Shown here piece by piece: positions 43,674 through 51,461 of a stretch of 64,000 nucleotides of DNA. This stretch comes from Natronosalvus caseinilyticus (GTDB lineage: Archaea > Halobacteriota > Halobacteria > Halobacteriales > Natrialbaceae): NCBI RefSeq assembly GCF_017357105.1, contig NZ_CP071596.1:2232001-2296000 (forward strand). Direction: 5' to 3'. The translations under genes were made by a program, and so were the position numbers. Each line of letters starts with the position of its first letter. The stretch's first letter is position 1. Under the pieces are notes generated by a model, which was not told the origin of the DNA, did not search any database, and saw nothing but the letters and a program-made list of their open reading frames with translations.

Positions 43674-44519
43674 TCAGGCCACATGCGGTGGCGGCACGAG
43701 CAACACGTTCCCGTTCGCACGGGCGACGAGGTCCTCAGAGACGCTCCCGAGCAGGAGCCGTCGGAGGCGGCTGTGCCCGCGTGAGCCAACGAGGGTCGTC
43801 GTCGGCTCGTACTCCGTCTCGACGTCGAGGATCTCGTCGGCCGGGTCGCCCCGTCGTATCTCGATCCGGGTGTCGATTCCCCACTCCTCGAGCTGGTCGG
43901 CGAGTTCCTCGAGTCGCTGGCGGGGGTCCTCACCCTCGGGTAGCCCGGGGTCTTTCGGCGTCTCGACGTGAACGAGGGTCGCCTCTTTGGCGGCGTGCCG
44001 GAGATACGAGAACGCGTCGAAGGCGCGGTCGGCGTTCTCGGAGAAGTCCGTCGCGTAAAGCATTCGCTGGAACAGGTGTTTGCGGACGATTTCGGGTTCG
44101 TCGACGCCGCGCTCGATCCGGTTGACGAGCAACGGCGTCTCGCTCGTTCGCGCGAGGTTACGCGCGGTCGATCCGATCACCCGGTTCTCGAGTGGGCTTT
44201 TTCCCCGCGAACCGACGATGGTCATGCTCGCACCAATCGTCTCCGCGATGCCCCTGATTCGCCGATGGGGTGTCCCCCGGACGACGTGACTCTCGACGTC
44301 GAATCCGGCGCCTTCGATGACCTTTCGGTATCGCTCGAGTGCGCGTTCGCGCCGTCCCTCGAAGTCCATGCCGGGCATGCCCGCGTGCACGTTCGAGGGA
44401 ATGACCGTCACCAGGTGAATCTCCTCGATGCCGATCCGGCCGAGGCACTCGAGGCAGGTTTCGGTCTCGATCGTGGCTTCGCTGGCTGCGGACAGGTCGG
44501 TTGCGATGACGGCCTTCAT
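43674..44519 (-). CDS. tandem universal stress protein (two Usp domains)
   Basis: 281 aa with two Usp domains. Each has the ATP-binding loop G-x2-G-x9-G-S: VGSRGKSPLENRVIGS in domain 1 and VGSRGHSRLRRLLLGS in domain 2, so both should bind nucleotide. Strands start as KAVIATDLSAASE and RMLYATDFSENADRA. The leaderless start at 44519 is supported by TATAAT 23-28 bp upstream. Confidence 0.88.
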   Translation of the reverse strand: MKAVIATDLSAASEATIETETCLECLGRIGIEEIHLVTVIPSNVHAGMPGMDFEGRRERALERYRKVIEGAGFDVESHVVRGTPHRRIRGIAETIGASMTIVGSRGKSPLENRVIGSTARNLARTSETPLLVNRIERGVDEPEIVRKHLFQRMLYATDFSENADRAFDAFSYLRHAAKEATLVHVETPKDPGLPEGEDPRQRLEELADQLEEWGIDTRIEIRRGDPADEILDVETEYEPTTTLVGSRGHSRLRRLLLGSVSEDLVARANGNVLLVPPPHVA

Positions 44520-44541
44520 ACCGCCACTAGGGACCCCCACG

Positions 44542-44547
44542 TATAAT
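44542..44547 (-). promoter_or_regulatory. TATA box for usp
   Basis: TATAAT/ATTATA, 23-28 bp from the ATG at 44519. Confidence 0.6.
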
Positions 44548-44609
44548 ATTGTTTGTTTCATCCAATACCGTCCGGGGAATGTATCGGGCATTGATTGCTC
44601 TATTCGGTG

Positions 44610-44620
44610 TGTACAACAGT
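44610..44620. repeat. 11-bp direct repeat TGTACAACAGT (copy 1)
   Basis: Identical to 44939-44949. It contains a TGTACA palindrome; could be two binding sites for one regulator flanking the region. Confidence 0.35.
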
Positions 44621-44938
44621 TCGTTCGATACAGGTTGGTAGGCGTACGAATGTGCCACCGTTCTTCGCGACCCGTACGGACGGCTCGAGTCCTCGACACG
44701 ATGGTGCGGTCGCGATGAGCCAGCGAACGGTTACAGCGAGCGCATCGACTGGCGAGCGAAACAGGTGCATCAGACCAGATGCCCTCGTGACCGGTGACCA
44801 CGTGTCCTCGTGACTGGGGGTCGTTCCGCGCGTGAGGCGACAGGGTCCTTGCTCAACCGCCTCGTCGAATACACCTGTATTCCCATAACCTATGCGAATA
44901 TCTCTGTTGGTTAGGCGTGTGATAGGCTGCAGTAATAT

Positions 44939-44949
44939 TGTACAACAGT
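44939..44949. repeat. 11-bp direct repeat TGTACAACAGT (copy 2)
   Basis: Second copy, with TTGTACAA palindromic context (44938-44945), about 100 bp upstream of the exporter operon. Confidence 0.35.
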
Positions 44950-45047
44950 CCCAAAAGCGTTATAGGCACTTCCCCAGTAGAAGGTGATGAGCAGAAAATC
45001 ATGATCCGCACACAACCGAAACACACGCAGAACGGAGGTCGAGACGA

Positions 45048-45197
45048 ATGATCGAGCTCGCCTCACTCTCGGAACCAGCACAGGCAGGCGTCCTCGTGGG
45101 AGCCGTCCTCGTCGAGGCGATCGTCCTCTACGGCGGGTACGGTTTGTTCGAGCGAGTCGCCGCACCGCCCCTGATCGACGCGATCGAGAACGTCTAA
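45048..45197 (+). CDS. 49-aa single-helix membrane protein before the TauE/SafE exporter
   Basis: Short but convincing: a strong Shine-Dalgarno GGAGGT (45034-45039) precedes ATG 45048, and the product IELASLSEPAQAGVLVGAVL, then VEAIVLYGGYGLFERV, has one helix and a short tail. It ends 1 bp before the exporter ATG, so both form an operon. Similar haloarchaeal small proteins occur directly upstream of TauE homologues; it is probably an exporter accessory. Confidence 0.75.
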   Translation: MIELASLSEPAQAGVLVGAVLVEAIVLYGGYGLFERVAAPPLIDAIENV

Positions 45198-45198
45198 C

Positions 45199-46236
45199 AT
45201 GGAGGTATTCGGCATCGCGCTCACGATGCTCGTCCTGTTCGTGAGCTTCGGCTTCATGGTCGGCGTCCTGTTCGGCTTCTTTGGAATGGGCGGATCCTTC
45301 CTCGTGACGCCGGCGCTCCTGGTCATGGGCTACCCGGCCCGCGTCGCGGTCGGGAGCGGTATGGCATTCGTCTTCGGGACCGCCGTCATCGCGACGATGA
45401 AACACCACGACCTCGGCCAGGTCGACTACAAACTCGGCGGATTGATGATCGTCGGGACGACCGCCGGCATCGAAGTCGGACGGATCGGGGTCTTCTACCT
45501 CGAGGAACTCGGCCTCGCCAGCGGCGTCATCGGCATCACGTACGTCGTGTTGTTGGGCGCGATCGGTCTGTTCGTCACCCGGAACGCGCTGAAGAGTGAC
45601 GGTACCGATAGCTCGAGCGGCCACCACGACGCCGCCGACGAGGAGATCGATCCGGACGCGATCCCGGACATCGCGAAGAAGATCCAGTCCTACCACGTGC
45701 CCCCGATGATGACCATCGCCGGCGGGATCACGGTCTCGCTGTGGATGGTCCTCGGCGTCGCGTTCGCCACGGGGCTGTTGTCTGGCTTCCTCGGCGTCGG
45801 CGGCGGGTTCATCCGCATGCCCGCGATGTTCTACCTGATCGGGGTTCCCGTTCCGGTGGCCGTCGGGACCGACCTGTTCGAGATTGTATTCTCTGGCGGG
45901 ATCGGGTCGTTTCTCTACGGCCTCGAGGGCGGCGTTGACCTCTCGATCGTCGCACCGCTGCTGGCTGGCAGCGCACTCGGCGCACGGATCGGTTCAGCGG
46001 CGACCAGCATCGTCGACGAGGGCGACATCAAGATCTACTTCGGGCTGATGCTCCTGGGTGGGTCGGTCGCCGTCGCGTTCCGCCAGGCCGGGGACTACCT
46101 CGGGATGGGGGTCCTGAACATGGTCAGCTTCGCGCTGATCTTGCTCTCGGCGTTCATGGTCAGCGGGGCCGTCATCTACAGCACCGTCGTCACGATGCGA
46201 CAGAACGCTCGGATCGCCCGTTCGACGGCCGATTAG
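45199..46236 (+). CDS. sulfite exporter TauE/SafE-family permease
   Basis: 345 aa with about eight helices in two homologous halves. Family patterns GFFGMGGSFLVTPALLVMGY (first half) and GFLGVGGGFIRMPAMFYLIG (second half) are clear. A cytosolic loop with ATPEDIP-like acidic stretch (about 130-165) separates them. The family exports sulfite, sulfoacetate or related anions. Translated from its own ATG 45199 directly after the 49-aa gene. Confidence 0.92.
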   Translation: MEVFGIALTMLVLFVSFGFMVGVLFGFFGMGGSFLVTPALLVMGYPARVAVGSGMAFVFGTAVIATMKHHDLGQVDYKLGGLMIVGTTAGIEVGRIGVFYLEELGLASGVIGITYVVLLGAIGLFVTRNALKSDGTDSSSGHHDAADEEIDPDAIPDIAKKIQSYHVPPMMTIAGGITVSLWMVLGVAFATGLLSGFLGVGGGFIRMPAMFYLIGVPVPVAVGTDLFEIVFSGGIGSFLYGLEGGVDLSIVAPLLAGSALGARIGSAATSIVDEGDIKIYFGLMLLGGSVAVAFRQAGDYLGMGVLNMVSFALILLSAFMVSGAVIYSTVVTMRQNARIARSTAD

Positions 46237-46323
46237 TCGAGCCTCGACGCATTCGGCGGACCCGTTTTCGACGTGACACGGTACTCGAGACTGTCAGCCA
46301 GTGGTCTCGAACCCGTGGGGACG

Positions 46324-46611
46324 CTATATCGGATCGTCAGGCTCGTGCTCGGCGGCCATTCGGGACGCCTCGGTCGCGTAGCGTTCCAGCTGGTCGGGGT
46401 CGTCGACCGATCCGAGATTGTCGGCGTCGACCTCGAGTGCGGCGGTCGTCTCTCGTGCGTCGGTGAAACTCGTGAGCGCCCGTTCCTTGCGGAAGTAGCG
46501 CTCACCGTCGGGCGTCGCGTAGACGAGGATGATGAGGTTCTGTTCGTCGTCGGAGTACGTTCGCTCGACCAGCCAGACCCGAACGCCTTCCTGATCCGCT
46601 TCGGACGCCAT
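46324..46611 (-). CDS. conserved haloarchaeal small protein
   Basis: 95 aa. VWLVERTYSDDEQNLIILVY, ATPDGERYFRKERALTSF, then a helical acidic tail with DDPDQLERYATEASRMAAEH. The pattern (Y-S-D-D-E-Q-N-L-I-I-L-V-Y-A-T-P-D-G) is known to me as a recurring haloarchaeal motif without function. Single gene. Convergent with the exporter operon. Confidence 0.7.
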   Translation of the reverse strand: MASEADQEGVRVWLVERTYSDDEQNLIILVYATPDGERYFRKERALTSFTDARETTAALEVDADNLGSVDDPDQLERYATEASRMAAEHEPDDPI

Positions 46612-46748
46612 ACCGGGTCCTAGACGCGGATTCCCAAAGACGTTTGGCAGTCACGTGCCCTTCGATGGGGACCGCTCTCGTGTGCGCCGGGCGACGCTTG
46701 CATGAGCATGTGTGGCGTTGAACCGGTTTGGTGTTGTTCGTTCTTGTG

Positions 46749-47090
46749 ATGGCGCTACAACAGCTCCCGCGAGACGACGAGATGAAAGACTGCATCGACA
46801 ACTGCCTCGAGGCCGCCCAGGTCTGTGAGTGGTGTGTGGACGCGTGTGCCGACCACGGCGAGGAGATGGCTGAGTGCATCCGGCTCTGTCGGGACGTCGC
46901 CGACCTGGCGACCCTCCACGCGCGATTCATGGCACGCGATTCGGCGTACCACGGCGAACTCGCCTCCATCTGTGCGGACGCCTGCGAGGCCTGTGCCGAG
47001 GAGTGCGAACAGCACGACCACGATCACTGTCAGACCTGTGCGGAGGTCCTTCCGAAATGTGCCGAATCGTGTCGTGAAATGGCCAGCTAG
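46749..47090 (+). CDS. four-helix-bundle copper-binding protein (Csp/DUF326)
   Basis: 113 aa with 15 cysteines in CxxxC and CxxC spacing (KDCIDNCLEAAQVCEWCVDAC, given as a layout; ICADACEACAEEC; HCQTCAEVLPKCAESC). That is the copper storage protein layout, in which Cys side chains line the bundle and bind many Cu(I). The DHDH segment adds His. The ATG at 46749 gives the family N-terminus. DUF2243 follows 1 bp after the stop, and thioredoxin genes follow, which suggests metal or thiol homeostasis. Confidence 0.88.
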   Translation: MALQQLPRDDEMKDCIDNCLEAAQVCEWCVDACADHGEEMAECIRLCRDVADLATLHARFMARDSAYHGELASICADACEACAEECEQHDHDHCQTCAEVLPKCAESCREMAS

Positions 47091-47091
47091 C

Positions 47092-47622
47092 ATGGCAGCA
47101 CCCCCGCGATCCGAGACGTGGCTCGGGCTGTCCGCGCGGTCGAAACCGCTCGTTCAGGCCGGAGCGGTCCTCGGCGTCGGCCTGGGCGGTTTTTTCGACG
47201 GCATCGTCCTGCACCAGCTCCTGCAGTGGCATCACATGCTCTCGGCCCGGACGGACACGACCGACCTCGCTACCTTGCGGCTCAACGTTCTTGCCGACGG
47301 GCTCTTTCACGTGGCGACTTACGCGTTCACGGTCGTTGGCATCGTGTTAATCGTCCGCGCGTGGCGACATCCGTACGTCCCGCCCTCGGGCCGTACGCTG
47401 CTCGGTTCGGTTCTGATGGGCTGGGGAATCTTCAACCTGGTCGAGGGACTCGTCAATCACCACCTCCTCGAGCTCCATCACGTGTGGCCCGACGGGCCGG
47501 CAAGCACTCTGGTCTTCGACGTCGCGTTCTTGCTGTCGGGCGTGCTCTTGCTCGCGCTCGGGTACGGTATCGCTCGATCGCACTCTGACGCAGCCGGCAG
47601 TACCCGAAGTGAAGCCGCCTGA
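47092..47622 (+). CDS. DUF2243 membrane protein
   Basis: 176 aa with four helices. Strong family motifs are LGGFFDGIVLHQLLQWHHML (about 30-50), LADGLFHVATYAFTVVG and WGIFNLVEGLVNHHLLELHH, with His residues in HQLLQWHH and NHHLLELHH that may bind metal, probably copper or heme. The start at 47092 overlaps by position the Csp stop region (1 bp apart), an operon with the copper-binding protein. Function unknown, but a role in copper handling is a sensible inference. Confidence 0.85.
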   Translation: MAAPPRSETWLGLSARSKPLVQAGAVLGVGLGGFFDGIVLHQLLQWHHMLSARTDTTDLATLRLNVLADGLFHVATYAFTVVGIVLIVRAWRHPYVPPSGRTLLGSVLMGWGIFNLVEGLVNHHLLELHHVWPDGPASTLVFDVAFLLSGVLLLALGYGIARSHSDAAGSTRSEAA

Positions 47623-47772
47623 TTGCGGTCGTCCTGCCGTTTCGACCCCGTACAGAATTTTGGAAAGTACGCAATCGAAAATCGCTCGTGATTCGTTCTA
47701 TTTGATCTGGGTGCTGCCAACACCCATTAATTCAAGGAATGGTCGTGATACGACCCTGCTCCACAACTCGAG

Positions 47773-47791
47773 GCACAATACTGTATTGTGC
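47773..47791. promoter_or_regulatory. palindromic operator GCACAATA-CTG-TATTGTGC
   Basis: Perfect 8-bp arms with a 3-nt spacer, 17 bp upstream of the TATA box of trx. A second overlapping inverted repeat TTGTG-N7-CACAA lies at 47786-47802. Both are placed so that a bound protein would block or recruit TFB/TBP. Confidence 0.6.
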
Positions 47792-47807
47792 AATATACAC
47801 AAAATCT

Positions 47808-47813
47808 TTAAAC
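47808..47813 (+). promoter_or_regulatory. TATA box for trx-trxB
   Basis: TTTAAA 25-30 bp upstream of the trx ATG (47838). Confidence 0.6.
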
Positions 47814-47837
47814 ACTCTCGGACCATACGAAGAGGTG

Positions 47838-48197
47838 ATGTCATCTGATGCATACAGCGGAACCGACCAGACCGCCGACGAACCAGTCTACGTCCAGGAC
47901 CAGTCCCACTTCGAGGAGGTCGTGAGCGAGAACGACGTCGTTCTCGTCGACTTCTTCGCAACGTGGTGTGGCCCGTGCCAGATGCTCGAGCCGGTAATGG
48001 AGCAACTCGCCACGGAGACCGACGCCACGGTCGCGAAGGTCGACGTCGACGAGAACCAGCCCCTCGCGGCCAGCTTCGGCGTTCGCGGCGTCCCGACGAT
48101 CATGGTGTTCGCCGACGGTGAGCAGGTCGAACAGCAGGTCGGTGCGTTGCCCGCCGACCGACTTCGTAGCCTGGTCGAGGGATATACGAACGAATGA
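47838..48197 (+). CDS. trx: thioredoxin
   Basis: 119 aa. Active site WCGPC in [13 protein letters not shown] (about residue 50), cis-Pro in [10 protein letters not shown] (about 88) and [14 protein letters not shown] complete a functional thioredoxin fold. An acidic N-terminal extension of about 20 residues is haloarchaeal. Directly followed by a 4-bp overlap with the trxB reading frame, so a redox operon is expected. The start at 47838 has a correctly spaced TATA box and a strong operator. Confidence 0.95.
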   Translation: MSSDAYSGTDQTADEPVYVQDQSHFEEVVSENDVVLVDFFATWCGPCQMLEPVMEQLATETDATVAKVDVDENQPLAASFGVRGVPTIMVFADGEQVEQQVGALPADRLRSLVEGYTNE

Positions 48198-49225
48198 GCG
48201 AGGAGACACGTGACCGCGACATCGTCGTCGTCGGCTCCGGCGTCGCTGGCCTCTCCGCGGCCGTCTACGCCGCGCGGGCGGACCTCGAGCCGCTCGTCCT
48301 CGAGGGCCCCGAACCCGGCGGTTAGTTGACGCTCACGACGGAGGTCGAGAACTTCCTCGGCTTCCCGGAGGGCGTCGGCGGGATGGAACTCGTCCAACGC
48401 GGGAAGGAGCAGGCCGAGCGATTCGGCGCCGAGTTCGCTCAGGGCACCGTCGAGGCGGCCGACCTCGAGGACCGGCCGTTCGAACTCGACCTCTCGAACG
48501 GCGAGACGATCCGGACGCGCGCATTGATCGTCGCCACTGGCGCGAGCGCGCGCTGGGTCGGTGCTAAGAACGAGGACGAGTTGATGGGCTACGGGCTCTC
48601 GACGTGTGCAACCTGCGACGGGGCCTTCCACCGCGGCGACGACGTGCTCGTCATCGGGGGCGGCGACAGCGCGATGGAGGAGGCACTCTTCCTCGCGAAG
48701 TTCGCCGAGAGCGTCACGGTCGTCCACCGGCGCGACGAGCTTCGCGCCTCCGACATAATGGCCCGGCGCGCTCGCGATCACGAGAAGATCTCGTTCCGCT
48801 GGAACGCCGAACTGCTCGCAATTCACGGCGACCGGGAATCCGGCGTTATCGGCGCGACGCTCGTGAGCCACCCCGAGGGCCACCCGATCGAGAAAGTCGA
48901 GGCCGGCGAGGACGTCACCGAGGAAACCGTCGACATTGGCGGCATCTTCTACGGCGTCGGCCACGTCCCGAACACCGACTTCCTCGCGGAGACGCCCGTC
49001 TCGCTGGACGCGGCGGGCTACCTCGAGACCCACGGTTCGACGACCGAGACCGACGTGCCCGGCGTCTTCGGCGCCGGCGACGTCATGGATCCGCAGTACC
49101 GCCAGGCGATCACCGCAGCCGGGACGGGGAGCATGGCCGCGCTCGACGCCGAGGCCTGGCTCGAGGAGACGGACGCCGAACTGGCAGCGAAACCGGCAGC
49201 CCTCACGATCGAGGCCAACGATTAG
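48194..49225 (+). pseudogene. trxB: thioredoxin reductase gene interrupted by in-frame TAG
   Basis: The frame from ATG 48194 (overlapping the trx stop as ATGA) encodes an FAD dinucleotide-binding N-terminus [20 protein letters not shown] and would continue through EGPEPGG[TAG]LTLTTEVENFLGFPEG. Codon 44 (48323-48325) is TAG where this family has Gln (GGQLTLTTEVENF). The rest is intact: CATCDGAFH with the redox Cys pair (about 138), NADPH loop VIGGGDSAMEEALFL (about 157) and the FAD end VFGAGDVMDP. A downstream restart at TTG 48326 would lose the FAD GxGxxG. CAG to TAG is a single transition. Unless suppressed or a sequencing error, this copy is inactive. Confidence 0.85.
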
Positions 49226-49255
49226 GGCCTTCGACGAGTAGACGCACCTACCTTC

Positions 49256-50368
49256 ATGGACTACGAGACCCTTCGCGCAGACATTCCGGCGCTCGAGCAC
49301 GGCGTCTACCTGAACACCGGCGCCGGCGGACCCAGCCCCCGGCCCGTCGTCGAGACGATCGAGTCGTCCCTCGAGTCCCACGAGTACGACGCGCCGACCG
49401 GCGAGGGCATGTACGCCGCGGCCGGCTCGAGCCTCGAGCGGGCGAAGACGGCGGTCGCAGACCTCATCGGCGCTCGCGAGGCCGAAATCGCGCTCACCCA
49501 GAGCACGACCGACGGCATCAACCGCGTCGCTGGCGCGTTCGACTGGGACGAGCACGATGTCGTCGTCCGCACCGACCTCGAGCACCCGGCAGGCATCCTG
49601 CCGTGGCGTCGGCTCGAGCGTACGCGCGGCACGGAGGTTCGCGTCCTCGAGACGGAAGACGGCCGACTGGACCTCGAGGCCGCGAAGGACGCACTCGAGG
49701 GAGCGACGCTGCTGGTCGTGAGTTCGATTACCTGGACCCACGGAACGCGACTGCCGATCGCGGAACTCGTCGAACTGGCACACGATGCCGGCGCACGGGT
49801 CCTCGTCGACGCCGTACAGTCGCCCGGCCAGACGGCCGTCGACGTCACCGAGTGGGGCGCCGATTTCGTCGTCGGCGCCGGTCACAAGTGGCTGCTCGGC
49901 CCCTTCGGCGCCGGCTTCCTCTACGTTCGCGAAGGGACCGAACGCGAGTGCGTACCGGGTGCGATCGGCTACCGGAGCGTGATCGACGCCGCCGCTCGCG
50001 ACTACGAGTACGCACCCGGTGCCGGTCGGTTCGAGGTCGGCACGACCAGTCCGGCCCTCTACGAAGGCCTGGCGGCGGCGATCGATTATCACCAGGAGCT
50101 CGGGACGGACGCGATCGAATCCCGTATCGCCGACCTCACCGGGTACCTCAAGGATGGCCTCCCGGACTCCGCATTGCTCAGCCCTCGCGAGTTCGAGTCC
50201 GGGCTCGTCACGATCGACGTGCCCGATCCGGAAGCGACGGTCGAGCGCCTCGCCGAACAGGACGTCGCCGTTCGGTCGCTCTCGTACCCGGACGCTATCA
50301 GGGCGTCAATTCACGCGTTCAATACACGAGACGACCTGGACGCGTTGCTCGAGTCGTTGGAACGATAG
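49256..50368 (+). CDS. class V aminotransferase/cysteine desulfurase-like protein
   Basis: 370-aa fold-type I PLP enzyme. VYLNTGAGGPSPRP at the N-terminus, TTDGINRVAGAFDW, DAVQSPGQTAVD (Asp binding the PLP pyridine) and the Schiff-base Lys in VVGAGHKWLLGPFGAGFLY (about 208). The usual catalytic Cys loop of SufS/NifS is not evident, so it could be a selenocysteine lyase-like or isopenicillin-epimerase-like enzyme. It starts 30 bp after trxB. Confidence 0.85.
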   Translation: MDYETLRADIPALEHGVYLNTGAGGPSPRPVVETIESSLESHEYDAPTGEGMYAAAGSSLERAKTAVADLIGAREAEIALTQSTTDGINRVAGAFDWDEHDVVVRTDLEHPAGILPWRRLERTRGTEVRVLETEDGRLDLEAAKDALEGATLLVVSSITWTHGTRLPIAELVELAHDAGARVLVDAVQSPGQTAVDVTEWGADFVVGAGHKWLLGPFGAGFLYVREGTERECVPGAIGYRSVIDAAARDYEYAPGAGRFEVGTTSPALYEGLAAAIDYHQELGTDAIESRIADLTGYLKDGLPDSALLSPREFESGLVTIDVPDPEATVERLAEQDVAVRSLSYPDAIRASIHAFNTRDDLDALLESLER

Positions 50369-50399
50369 TTGCAGAAGGAAGGAGAAGAATCGGAGCCAA

Positions 50400-50780
50400 T
50401 CAGGCGGTGGGGTGAGAGAGCAACAGTTCGATCCCGCTGTCGGCTTCGACCGAGATCTGGACGTCGTCGACGCGGTGGCCGTACTCGCTCGTGTGCTTGC
50501 CCGAGCGGCGGATGCGAAGCTTCTCGTCGAGCATCCCCGCGTCGGTCAGCTTCTCGATCTTGCGGTAGGTCGTCGAGAGGGGGACGTCACAGCGCTCGGA
50601 GAGTTCGGATGCGGTGAGATACCCGGCGTCCTCGTTGAGGGCCTCGAGGATGGTCCGGCAGTCGGCGTCGGTGAGTGCGTCGAGAATCGTCTGGACGTCG
50701 TCGCCGGTCGTGATCGTCGTCTCGTCGTTTGGGGTGTCGTATCCGAAGGGGCTCGTCGTCGCGGTCAGTGACTGGCTCAT
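50400..50780 (-). CDS. winged-helix transcriptional regulator
   Basis: 126 aa. ArsR-like wHTH: DVQTILDALTDADCRTILEA, then GYLTASELSERCDVPLSTTY (recognition helix), KIEKLTDAGMLDEKLRIRRS (wing). The C-terminal HTSEYGHRVDDVQISVEAD resembles haloarchaeal regulators of this type. A TATA-like stretch (50836-50844) lies 56-64 bp upstream, giving a leader of about 30 nt. Targets are unknown. It is convergent with the aminotransferase. Confidence 0.85.
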   Translation of the reverse strand: MSQSLTATTSPFGYDTPNDETTITTGDDVQTILDALTDADCRTILEALNEDAGYLTASELSERCDVPLSTTYRKIEKLTDAGMLDEKLRIRRSGKHTSEYGHRVDDVQISVEADSGIELLLSHPTA

Positions 50781-50835
50781 ACTTCTGTAGAGGAACCGAT
50801 GGCCCTCGAGTGTACACCACCGATATCGTGGGTCG

Positions 50836-50844
50836 TTTATATAG
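50836..50844 (-). promoter_or_regulatory. TATA box for the wHTH regulator
   Basis: TTTATATAG (CTATATAAA in gene direction), a strong archaeal TATA match, but 56-64 bp from the ATG, so the mRNA has a leader of about 30 nt. Confidence 0.6.
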
Positions 50845-51029
50845 GGTGGCGAAAATAGGGGTTTCGAGACCTGTGAACGCATCACACGGCCTCGAGTGGC
50901 TGTTGGAACGAGGTCGTCTCGTACACGAATCGTCAGTCGCCGTCCATCGAGAACAGTCGTCCATCGAGAAATCGGCTGGTTGCGAAAAGAGAGAAACGGG
51001 CGTTCGACGCGTCGGTGACGGGCGGTTCT

Positions 51030-51191
51030 TCAGGCGTCGCTTTCGGCCAGCTCTTCGAAGTCCGCTCGAGAGACGGTGCTCCCACAGACCACACAGCCGT
51101 TCTCGACGAGGGCGTCCCGCATCGACGCGTTGACCGTGATGGCCTGGGCGCACTCGGGACAGACGAAGCGATAGTCCTCACTTGCACTCAT
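51030..51191 (-). CDS. 53-aa zinc-ribbon protein
   Basis: YRFVCPECAQAITVNASMRD and NGCVVCGSTVSRADFEEL: two CxxC pairs separated by about 23 residues form a typical Cys4 ribbon. A close paralogue is at 54966-55103 (FTCPDCGQRGPVDGDVRD, YGCPVCGTTVSREHF). Probably one of the abundant haloarchaeal mini zinc-finger proteins; role unknown. Confidence 0.75.
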   Translation of the reverse strand: MSASEDYRFVCPECAQAITVNASMRDALVENGCVVCGSTVSRADFEELAESDA

Positions 51192-51461
51192 TGCTACTAG
51201 GTCAGACAGCCTCCAGTAATAAGTTGTCCACTCTCGTTCTGAGGGTATGAGAATACCTCGTGACGTCGAGTCTCGTCCTTCTGGGGCGACTCCTCGCTTC
51301 GATGAGACCGAACGACGAGTCGACGACGTCGAGGACGTCGCTCGAGGCTCGAGAGTCACCGTAGATGGATCGAGCGCGAGTAGGCGAATCACGCTCGAGT
51401 GTCCAGTTGGACTGGACGCGTCCGCGCGTCAATCCATCCGTAATGGTGACCGCTGCGGCCC
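51192..51461. other. intergenic, nothing recognised
   Basis: 270 bp without supported gene or hairpin. Confidence 0.45.

Larger units (their letters stand above)
44520..45047. other. 528-bp divergent region (usp / TauE operon)
   Basis: No gene is supported. It carries the usp TATA box (44542-44547), two copies of TGTACAACAGT (44610-44620 and 44939-44949, 329 bp apart), and a TTATAGG (44959) possibly for the exporter operon. Confidence 0.5.

Noticed and set aside
48323-48325. TAG as pyrrolysine or other recoding
   Set aside because: TAG ends other genes here (thiI, DUF447, the IS6 transposase), there is no pyl gene in the window, and the family residue is Gln, one transition away.
48326-49225. 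thioredoxin reductase starting at TTG after the stop codon as a real shorter gene
   Set aside because: It would lack the FAD-binding GxGxxG, and the codons before the TAG are perfectly conserved family sequence, so a broken full-length gene is the better reading.
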